A stretch of DNA of 7,144 bases, from NCBI GenBank assembly GCA_031276685.1, contig JAISMQ010000274.1, forward strand, positions 1 through 7,144, written 5' to 3'. The notes beneath the pieces are model-generated. The model searched no databases, was not told the DNA's origin, and saw only the letters and a program-made list of their open reading frames with translations. Source of the stretch: Treponema sp. Lineage in GTDB: Bacteria > Spirochaetota > Spirochaetia > Treponematales > Breznakiellaceae. The translations under genes were made by a program, and so were the position numbers. Positions 1 to 5,076 of this stretch are shown here, in pieces (positions within the stretch are counted from its first letter, which is position 1; each line of letters opens with the position of its first letter).

Positions 1-279
1 GGACAGAATCCGGTTCATGGCGGTCATAAACAGGAAGCCCCCCAAAAGCTGCAGCATGTACCGCCTCTTGTTGCGGGTGTAGTAAAAGCCCTCGGCGCAG
101 AGGAATAGAAACATCGCCGCCACCGGACGGCCGAACCAGCCCAGCCAGGCCGGCGCCCCCTGGGCGATAAACATCTGGTGCAGGTGGTCCATGGTCATCA
201 GGATGATCCCGATGATTTTAATGCCGGTCCCCGAAAGGATCCGCAGCGGGGCGGCATGTTCTGTTTGTATTTTTTCCAT
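1..279 (-). CDS. TraX-family membrane protein, N-terminal part
   Basis: Reading the minus strand from the ATG at 279-277 gives 93 open codons that run off the left edge, so only the N-terminus is present. The protein begins MEKIQTEHAAPLRIL and then shows KIIGIILMTMDHLHQMF (residues 21-37) and RPVAAMFLFLCAEGFYYTRNKRRYMLQLL (51-79, given here in parts: RPVAAMFLFLCAEGF, then YYTRNKRRYMLQLL). The hydrophobic helix ending in Asp-His and the later A/CEGF-x-x-TRN block are typical of TraX-family proteins, polytopic inner-membrane proteins. The founding member acetylates F pilin, but most chromosomal copies have no known role, so no pilin function is claimed. No Shine-Dalgarno sequence precedes the ATG, and no in-frame start codon was found upstream in the stretch checked. 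The gene is transcribed away from the rest of the window. Confidence 0.75.
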   Translation of the reverse strand, partial: MEKIQTEHAAPLRILSGTGIKIIGIILMTMDHLHQMFIAQGAPAWLGWFGRPVAAMFLFLCAEGFYYTRNKRRYMLQLLGGFLFMTAMNRILS

Positions 280-401
280 AGGTATAAGTATCGGGAATCG
301 GGTGTTTCCCCGCAAGCCGGCCCTGCCGTTGGATAAGGTTGGCATACGTGGAAGGTGAAACATCGGTACAAAAGTGTAAACGGTCTTGATTTTTTTATGC
401 A

Positions 402-595
402 CGGGCCGGCGCGTATAACCCGGGGGGAATTGACGGGGGCGCTTAAAAACAGGGGAGCAGATGTTGGGCGGGGTGGCGGCGGGAAAAACGCCAGGCCCGC
501 ATGGATTGTTCCCGCCGCCAGGACCCCAGGACACTGCTAAACTCTGTTTTTAAGCGCCCCCGGCGAATACCGCTGCCTTATACGCCCCGGGCCCG
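402..595. repeat. 194-bp imperfect palindrome (nested inverted repeats)
   Basis: The two halves of this stretch are complementary in several blocks. The outer arms are 402-418 and 578-595 (16 pairs with one mismatch and one bulged base). The core arms are cgggggcgcttaaaaacag at 434-452 and its exact complement at 544-562 (19 perfect pairs). Inside that, agcag (456-460) pairs with ctgct (534-538), and a 12-base perfect stem 474-485 pairs with 509-520 around a 23-base loop. Such a structure could be a miniature palindromic mobile element, a structured RNA, or a cruciform-forming regulatory site. No target-site duplication is visible at the ends and no protein is encoded, so its nature is open. 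Confidence 0.75.
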
Positions 596-630
596 GATTC
601 GTTGCCGAAGCCGGGCCCGGGGCGCTATAA
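578..630. repeat. 23-pair hairpin abutting the rhomboid start
   Basis: Bases 578-596 (ttatacgccccgggcccgg) are the complement of 611-630 apart from one extra C at 625, giving 19 pairs. The hairpin continues inward with ttcg (598-601) pairing with cgaa (606-609) around a 4-base loop. No T run follows on the plus strand, so it is not a standard plus-strand intrinsic terminator. Its right arm overlaps the TATAAT box of the rhomboid promoter. Its left arm is also the right outer arm of the larger palindrome, so the two pairings exclude each other. Confidence 0.75.
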
Positions 631-631
631 T
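602..631 (+). promoter_or_regulatory. candidate promoter for rhomboid gene, leaderless spacing
   Basis: A perfect -10 box TATAAT lies at 626-631. A weak -35 candidate TTGCCG (602-607, 4 of 6 consensus bases) lies 18 bases upstream. Six bases separate the -10 box from the ATG at 638, so transcription would begin at or next to the start codon and the mRNA would have almost no leader. The -10 box overlaps the base of a strong hairpin. Confidence 0.45.
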
Positions 632-637
632 CGGGTT

Positions 638-1216
638 ATGCGGATCAAGTACAACGCCCCCACGGTGCTAAGCTTTGCCTTTGTCAGCGCCCTGGCCTTG
701 CTCCTTTCCCAGACCCTGCTCAGGTTTTACCCCCTGGAGGAACTGTGGTTTGCCGTTCCCGGACGGGGGGGCTTTAATCCGGCCAGCCTGCGCTGCTGGA
801 TCACCCTGGTTACCCACATCGCGGGTCACGCCGGATGGTCCCACCTGGTTTCCAATTTTATGGTTATCCTGCTGATCGGCCCCATCCTGGAAGAACACTA
901 CGGCTCCTTGCATCTTTTGATCATGATCCTCATTACCGCCGCAGTAACCGGGTTTCTTAACGTAACCTTTTTCAGTACCGGCCTTCTGGGGGCAAGCGGG
1001 GTGGTGTTCATGATGATCCTCCTGGCCTCCTTTACCAATTTTACCGCCGGGGAGATCCCCCTGACCTTTATTTTGATCCTGATCCTCTACCTGGGGCGGG
1101 AGGTCCTTCACTCCTTCTCCTCCAACAACGTCTCCGAATTCGCCCATATCGCGGGGGGCTTTATCGGCGGCCTTTTTGGGTTTTTTAGGCCCCGTGCGAA
1201 AAAATCAACCGCTTAA
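638..1216 (+). CDS. rhomboid-family intramembrane serine protease
   Basis: This 192-residue protein is almost entirely membrane-embedded, with about six hydrophobic segments (roughly residues 9-29, 70-86, 90-110, 115-133, 140-157 and 168-184). The rhomboid signatures are present in order: HLVSN (His69, Asn73; the HxxxN motif of the second helix, oxyanion side), GASG with nucleophile Ser120, and AHIAGG with catalytic His170. The family cleaves transmembrane helices within the inner membrane; the substrate here is unknown. The length fits a minimal six-helix bacterial rhomboid without a cytoplasmic domain, and the tail is basic (RPRAKK). The ATG at 638 is preferred; the frame is open upstream to a TTG at 602, but that would add a Pro/Gly-rich peptide encoded by the hairpin. 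No good Shine-Dalgarno sequence precedes 638. The phosphoribosyltransferase gene begins 23 bases after the stop. Confidence 0.85.
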   Translation: MRIKYNAPTVLSFAFVSALALLLSQTLLRFYPLEELWFAVPGRGGFNPASLRCWITLVTHIAGHAGWSHLVSNFMVILLIGPILEEHYGSLHLLIMILITAAVTGFLNVTFFSTGLLGASGVVFMMILLASFTNFTAGEIPLTFILILILYLGREVLHSFSSNNVSEFAHIAGGFIGGLFGFFRPRAKKSTA

Positions 1217-1239
1217 TAATTTTACTGCCGGGAGGCCCT

Positions 1240-1866
1240 GTGAAAAAAGAATTTCTGCCCTACGATACGGTGCGGAACAACACCCTTAAACTTGCCCGCC
1301 GGATATACCAGGACGGGTTTGTCCCCGATGTGATCTACGTGTCCCTGCGGGGAGGGGCCCTGTTGGGGAACGTGATCAGCGAGTACTTCAAAATAGTCTG
1401 CAAGGGGGAGCGTCCGGTGTACTACGCCGCCGTGGTGGCCCGGTCCTATTCGGACGTAATGGCCCAGGACAAGGTTACTGTGGAGGGCTGGACTTACGAT
1501 CCCGCCCATCTAAGAACCGGGGACCGGGTGCTTTTGGTGGACGACATATTCGATTCGGGGCGAACGATAAATTTTCTGGCGGGGATTCTTCTGGAAAAGG
1601 GGATACCCCGCTGCGATCTGAAGATCGCGGTCCACGATTACAAGTACTTTTACGACAAGCCCCGGCAGCTTCCCGTCCAGCCCGATTACTACTGCCGCAA
1701 GCACGAACTTTCGGTGCGGGACGAACCCCGCTGGATCCACTACATGAGCCACGAACTGGTCGGGCTTAAAGACGAAGAGCTTGAACAGTATTACTACGCC
1801 GCCGACGGGGAACTGCGGGAAGTTCTGGGGGTTATTAACCCGCCCTGCCCGACCTGCCCGGAATGA
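1240..1866 (+). CDS. phosphoribosyltransferase (purine/xanthine-type)
   Basis: The 208-residue product is a type I phosphoribosyltransferase, a family that joins a base to PRPP in nucleotide salvage. The diagnostic PRPP loop is VLLVDDIFDSGRTI (residues 97-110), with the acidic pair Asp101-Asp102 and the phosphate-binding DSGRT. An upstream SLRGGALLGNVI (35-46) matches the pyrophosphate-binding loop region. Near the C-terminus, PRWIHYMSHELVGL (163-176) has the aromatic base-stacking position seen in xanthine/hypoxanthine enzymes, so a purine substrate is inferred; the exact base cannot be read from sequence. The start is GTG at 1240, preceded by GGGAGG (1230-1234 region) at good spacing. The C-terminal PPCPTCPE holds two cysteines, which is unusual but not a clear metal site. 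The product should be cytosolic and is probably co-transcribed with the rhomboid gene and rnhB. Confidence 0.8.
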   Translation: MKKEFLPYDTVRNNTLKLARRIYQDGFVPDVIYVSLRGGALLGNVISEYFKIVCKGERPVYYAAVVARSYSDVMAQDKVTVEGWTYDPAHLRTGDRVLLVDDIFDSGRTINFLAGILLEKGIPRCDLKIAVHDYKYFYDKPRQLPVQPDYYCRKHELSVRDEPRWIHYMSHELVGLKDEELEQYYYAADGELREVLGVINPPCPTCPE

Positions 1867-1896
1867 CGGCGTTTTCCGGCGGGATTTTTGGGCCTT

Positions 1897-2511
1897 ATGT
1901 GTGAAGCGCGGCAAACTGCCGGCATGATATGCGGTTTTGACGAGGCGGGGAGGGGGCCCCTGGCAGGCCCGGTCTGTGCCGCCGCAGTCATACTGCCGCC
2001 GGATTTCCCCCCTGGACTGCTGGACGATTCAAAAAAACTTTCCCCCAAAAAACGGGAGGCGGCCCGGCTTGCCATCCTGGAGCGCGCCCTGGCCTGGGGC
2101 GTCGGCTGGGCTTCCGCCGCCGAGATTGACCGGATCAACATCATGCGTTCAAGCCTTGCGGCGATGGCGCGGGCCTGGGAGGATCTGGTTCTCCGATCCC
2201 CGCGCTTCCTTGCCCCGTCTGCCCTGCGGGCGGTGGTGGACGGCCTTTACGCGCCGGAACTTCCCATCCCTGCGGAAGCCCTTGTAAAGGCCGACGCATC
2301 CGTCCCCGCCGTGATGGCCGCCTCCATCCTCGCCAAGACGCAGCGGGACCGCGTCATGGAGCTTTACGACGCAGTCTACCCCGAATACGGCTACGGCGCC
2401 CACAAAGGCTACCCTACCAGCGCCCACCGGGAGGCGGTACTCCGCTGCGGCCCTTCGCCTATCCAGCGCTTAAGCTTCGCGGTAAAAGGCCCTGCGGGCG
2501 GTCTGAGTTGA
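1897..2511 (+). CDS. rnhB: ribonuclease HII
   Basis: RNase HII cuts the RNA strand of RNA-DNA hybrids and nicks at single ribonucleotides misincorporated in DNA. The product is about 204 residues, normal for the family. It opens with CGFDEAGRGPLAGPV, giving catalytic Asp15 and Glu16 and the GRGPLAGPV loop. The third acid is Asp115 in AVVDGLY, and the fourth is Asp133 in KADASVPAVMAASILAK, followed by RDR. The C-terminal block YGYGAHKGYPTSAHREAV is also characteristic. The four-acid metal site is therefore complete. Start choice is uncertain: ATG 1897 is used here; ATG 1924 (M-I-C-G-F-D-E) matches the most common family N-terminus and TTG 1888 is also in frame, but none has a strong ribosome binding site. 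The gene starts about 30 bases after the phosphoribosyltransferase stop. Confidence 0.92.
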   Translation: MCEARQTAGMICGFDEAGRGPLAGPVCAAAVILPPDFPPGLLDDSKKLSPKKREAARLAILERALAWGVGWASAAEIDRINIMRSSLAAMARAWEDLVLRSPRFLAPSALRAVVDGLYAPELPIPAEALVKADASVPAVMAASILAKTQRDRVMELYDAVYPEYGYGAHKGYPTSAHREAVLRCGPSPIQRLSFAVKGPAGGLS

Positions 2512-2535
2512 AATGCGGCCCCGTATGCGCTACGG

Positions 2536-2541
2536 TAGAAT
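2536..2541 (+). promoter_or_regulatory. possible -10 box for rubredoxin gene
   Basis: TAGAAT at 2536-2541 matches 5 of 6 bases of the sigma-70 -10 consensus and lies in the 99-base gap between rnhB and the rubredoxin gene. A TTGAAA at 2508-2513 overlaps the rnhB stop but is 22 bases away, which is too far for a normal -35 partner. The call rests on the -10 box alone. Confidence 0.25.
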
Positions 2542-2547
2542 GGGCTG

Positions 2548-2578
2548 CCGTTTCGGGGCCGGCCGGCGTTTGAAACGG
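2548..2578. repeat. hairpin in rnhB-rubredoxin gap
   Basis: ccgtttc (2548-2554) pairs with gaaacgg (2572-2578), and the loop contains the self-complementary ggccggcc. No T run follows. If the TAGAAT box at 2536-2541 is used, this hairpin would form the very 5' end of the rubredoxin mRNA. Otherwise it may mark the 3' end of the upstream transcript. Confidence 0.5.
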
Positions 2579-2610
2579 GGCCGGGCGAGCGGTTCGCCTG
2601 AGGAGTGTTT

Positions 2611-2769
2611 ATGACGAAGTACGTGTGCGGCGCCTGCGGGTTTGTGTACGACCCGGCGCTTGGGGATCCGGACGGGGGTATTAAGCCGGGGACCGCCTTT
2701 GAGGATATTCCCGATGATTGGGTATGCCCCGTCTGCGGCCTTGGGAAAAGCGCCTTTAACCCGGAATAG
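2611..2769 (+). CDS. rubredoxin
   Basis: This short gene encodes a 52-residue one-iron electron carrier, the usual rubredoxin size. The protein starts MTKYVCGACGFVYDP and has two CxxC pairs, CGAC (Cys6, Cys9) and CPVC (Cys39, Cys42), that bind a single iron. Family-typical residues between them include FVYDP, GDPDGGI-x-PGT and FEDIPDDWVCP. Rubredoxins in anaerobes pass electrons to oxygen and peroxide detoxifying enzymes such as rubrerythrin, superoxide reductase or flavodiiron protein; no such partner lies in this window. A clear ribosome binding site AGGAG (2601-2605) stands 5 bases before the ATG. The next gene begins 2 bases after the TAG stop, which points to translational coupling. Confidence 0.95.
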   Translation: MTKYVCGACGFVYDPALGDPDGGIKPGTAFEDIPDDWVCPVCGLGKSAFNPE

Positions 2770-2771
2770 CC

Positions 2772-3164
2772 ATGCTAAGCCGGGCGGATTTTATTTTTAC
2801 CATTGGCTATGACGGCCCCCACGCGGTGGTGGACAGCCAGGCTAAACGGCGCTGCGGCGCCCTGTCCGCACGGGAACTGGCGGAACGGGGGCTCTACCGG
2901 GCGGCCTACGCTTCCGTTGTCTACGACCGTTGGGCGGAGGCCCGCAGGGCGGACGGGACGGACGGCGCGGCCGCAGGCGGGGCGGCGGAAAAGGACGGCG
3001 GGGGGGCCGGGCGGGGCCCCCGGGAATCCGGATGGGAAGCCGATCTTGCCGCGCTGGTGGAGATCTACAACCGGAATTCAGGTTCCCGCCTGACCGTCGA
3101 TTCCCCCCTGGACCGTCTTTTCGGGGTCTTCCCTATCGAGGTAAAGCGGGCCGTGATCCTGTAG
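2772..3164 (+). CDS. hypothetical protein with Gly/Ala-rich insert
   Basis: I do not recognise this 130-residue protein. It starts 2 bases after the rubredoxin stop, with only a weak GGAA before the ATG, so translation is probably coupled to rubredoxin. The N-terminal part (residues 1-57) looks like a folded domain: FIFTIGYDGPHAVVDSQAKR, then ARELAERGLYRAAYASVVYDRW (given here as ARELAERGLYRAAY and ASVVYDRW). Residues 58-86 are low complexity, rich in Gly, Ala and charged residues. The C-terminal part (87-130) again looks folded, with WEADLAALVEIYNRNSG and SPLDRLFGVFPIEVKRAVIL. There is no signal peptide, membrane segment or metal motif; the protein is likely cytosolic. The insert lies in very GC-rich DNA and may be a linker or a local expansion. 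Confidence 0.65.
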   Translation: MLSRADFIFTIGYDGPHAVVDSQAKRRCGALSARELAERGLYRAAYASVVYDRWAEARRADGTDGAAAGGAAEKDGGGAGRGPRESGWEADLAALVEIYNRNSGSRLTVDSPLDRLFGVFPIEVKRAVIL

Positions 3165-3188
3165 CCCGGAGGGCGGCCCTCTCCGGGC
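3164..3188. terminator. hairpin between convergent genes
   Basis: gcccggag (3164-3171) pairs with ctccgggc (3181-3188), with an extra G-C pair or two inside. It lies immediately after the stop of the 130-residue hypothetical gene and downstream of the convergent SulP gene. This position suits a bidirectional terminator, but there is no T run on either side, so it would be atypical. A second small GC hairpin (gcgcc 3191-3195 with ggcgc 3201-3205) follows. Confidence 0.4.
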
Positions 3189-3235
3189 AGGCGCCTGCGC
3201 GGCGCGGCTTCGGGTGCGGCGCGGCGGTCCGGGGC

Positions 3236-4984
3236 TTAGCCCAGATCCCCGGCGGCGGCTTCGATGGCCTCGTCAAGCGTGTCAAAAAAACGGTCCGGCC
3301 CCAGGTCGTCCACAAGGCCCGCCTTTCGCAGGGCTTTGAGGGGCTGTTCCCGGATCTCCGCTATGCACAGCTTTATTTTGCGGGCGCGGCACTGGGATAC
3401 AAAGGATTCAAGGGCGGCAATGCCGGTTGAGTCGATGACGGGGGCCTCCCCCATGCGCAGTATAAGGACACGCGGGGGCTTCGACACGTTTCGCAGGGTA
3501 TTTTGCAGCATGTCCGCCACCCCGAAGAAAAAGGGCCCGGTGATTTCGTAAATTTCAAGATGCTGGCTGGACAGGGCCATTATCTGGTCCTTGGTCCCGG
3601 CGCCGATTTCCCCGTAGGCAAGCCGCGTTATAATGTCGTTGTTCCCCATCTTGATTGCCGAAACCTCGATCATCCGTCTAAGGAACAGGAACACCGCCAT
3701 GATTACGCCCGCCTCTACCGCGAAGGTCAGATCAAAGGCGACGGTCAGGGCGAAGGTGGTCAGAAGCACCGCCGAATCGCTTTTGGGCGATGTCTTGATC
3801 AGGCGGATAAAGCGGCCCACGCTGCTCATGTCCCAGGAAACGACGATAAGCACCGCCGCCAGGCTTGCCAGGGGGATGGCGGAGGCCGCCGGGGCGAGGA
3901 ACAGGATAAAGGCCACGAGGGTAAGGGCGTGAACGATGCCGGCTACGGGGCTTACCGCGCCGCTTTTGATATTCGTGGCGGTCCGGGCGATGGCCCCCGT
4001 GGAGGGAATTCCCCCGAAAATCGCGCTTACCATGTTCCCCATGCCCTGGGCGGCCAGCTCCATGCTGGCGTTATGCCGGTCCCCGGTCATGCTGTCGGCG
4101 ACCACGGCGGAAAGCAGGGATTCTATAGCCGCCAGTAGGGCGATGGTAAAGGCGTCGGGCAGGACGGCGCGGATCACGGCCCAGCTTATGCGGGGCAGGC
4201 CGGGAACCGGCAGGGACGAGGGGATGCCCCCGAAACGGGTCCCGATAGTTTCCACCGCCGCCGCCTCCGGGAGCTTCAAAAAAAACGAAACCAGCGTGGC
4301 GGCGCATACCGCCAGGGCCGCGGCGGGGACGCGGGGGGCAAGGCGGCGCAGAATCAGCATAAGGGCCAGGGTCCCTGCCCCCAGGGCGAAAGCCGCGGCG
4401 TTAAAGGTGCCGATGTAGCGAAAATGGTCCGCCCATTTTTCAAAAAAGGCGGGGCGTACCGAATCGATCCCCAGGCCCAAAAAGTCCTTTACCTGCTGGG
4501 AAAAGATCAGCACCCCGATGCCGGTGGTAAACCCGGTGGTCACCGGGTAGGGGATGTACTTGATGTATTTTCCCAGGCCGCTCAGGCCCATCAGGAGGAG
4601 CATGAAGCCCGCCAGCAGCCCTGCGGTGGCGAGGCCCTCCATGCCGTGTTCGGCGGCCACCCCGAAGATGATGACGACAAAGGCCCCGGTGGGCCCGGCG
4701 ATCTGGTATTTGCTGCCCCCCAGGAGGCTCACGACAAACCCGGCGCCGATGGCGGTGTAGAGGCCCTGGGCCGGGCTTCCCCCGGCGGAGATGCTAAAGG
4801 CCATCGACAGGGGCAGGGCCACGATCCCCACGATAAGCCCCGCCACCAGATCCCTGCCAAAGGCAGGAAGCCCGTAGGCCGTTCCGCCTTTGTGGGGCAG
4901 AATTTCGAGCAGCCGGGGGCGCATGCCGCCCAGGTCAAAAAAACCGGGGAACAGCGGTTTCTTTCTCTTTATGTGTTGGACCAT
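3236..4984 (-). CDS. SulP-family anion transporter with STAS domain
   Basis: The 582-residue product is a full-length SulP/SLC26-type transporter. Members carry sulfate, bicarbonate or C4-dicarboxylates, and the substrate cannot be told here. After a basic N-terminus, the first helices contain VAGLIVGIVALPLSMAFSIS (47-66) and the substrate-site sequence YQIAGPTGAFVVII (93-106). Family motifs continue with AIESLLSAVVADSMTGDRHN (286-305) and GNMVSAIFGGIPSTGAIART (316-335). The transmembrane part ends near residue 437. A STAS domain follows (about 473-575), with IDSTG (517-521) carrying the Ser/Thr position that is phosphorylated in anti-sigma-factor antagonists. The ATG at 4984 has no Shine-Dalgarno sequence; a TATAAT box lies 5 bases upstream, so the transcript may be leaderless. 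Met21 is a less likely alternative start. The gene is divergent from pyrC. Confidence 0.92.
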   Translation of the reverse strand: MVQHIKRKKPLFPGFFDLGGMRPRLLEILPHKGGTAYGLPAFGRDLVAGLIVGIVALPLSMAFSISAGGSPAQGLYTAIGAGFVVSLLGGSKYQIAGPTGAFVVIIFGVAAEHGMEGLATAGLLAGFMLLLMGLSGLGKYIKYIPYPVTTGFTTGIGVLIFSQQVKDFLGLGIDSVRPAFFEKWADHFRYIGTFNAAAFALGAGTLALMLILRRLAPRVPAAALAVCAATLVSFFLKLPEAAAVETIGTRFGGIPSSLPVPGLPRISWAVIRAVLPDAFTIALLAAIESLLSAVVADSMTGDRHNASMELAAQGMGNMVSAIFGGIPSTGAIARTATNIKSGAVSPVAGIVHALTLVAFILFLAPAASAIPLASLAAVLIVVSWDMSSVGRFIRLIKTSPKSDSAVLLTTFALTVAFDLTFAVEAGVIMAVFLFLRRMIEVSAIKMGNNDIITRLAYGEIGAGTKDQIMALSSQHLEIYEITGPFFFGVADMLQNTLRNVSKPPRVLILRMGEAPVIDSTGIAALESFVSQCRARKIKLCIAEIREQPLKALRKAGLVDDLGPDRFFDTLDEAIEAAAGDLG

Positions 4985-4989
4985 ACTAC

Positions 4990-4995
4990 ATTATA
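4990..4995 (-). promoter_or_regulatory. -10 box for SulP gene, leaderless spacing
   Basis: On the minus strand TATAAT reads from 4995 to 4990, and only 5 bases separate it from the ATG at 4984. Transcription would therefore begin at about the start codon. No good -35 hexamer is visible 16-18 bases upstream. On the plus strand the overlapping TATACT (4992-4997) is a weaker -10 candidate for the divergent pyrC. Confidence 0.45.
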
Positions 4996-5076
4996 CTCGG
5001 CTTAATGTTTCGCGCTATTTACCGGCGCGCCAGGCCGCCGGGCTCCGGCCGGCCGTATAGGGGGAAGCTATCCGCG

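Larger units (their letters stand above)
280..637. other. gene-free stretch with nested inverted repeats
   Basis: This stretch lies between the start of the TraX gene on the minus strand and the start of the rhomboid gene on the plus strand. I see no convincing gene in it. A 61-codon frame at 355-540 (GTG start) is Gly/Arg-rich, has no ribosome binding site, and lies largely inside the inverted repeats, so it is not called. The left part (280-401) holds nothing recognisable apart from the TraX start region. The right part (402-630) is the repeat structure described separately. Confidence 0.7.

Noticed and set aside
355..540. 61-codon plus-strand frame with GTG start
   Set aside because: No ribosome binding site, biased Gly/Arg composition, and it lies within the inverted-repeat arms; likely chance.
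3503..4138. Long plus-strand frame (211 codons) opposite the SulP gene
   Set aside because: It is the complement of a strongly supported transporter gene; composition is Gly/His/Asp-rich and shows no domain.
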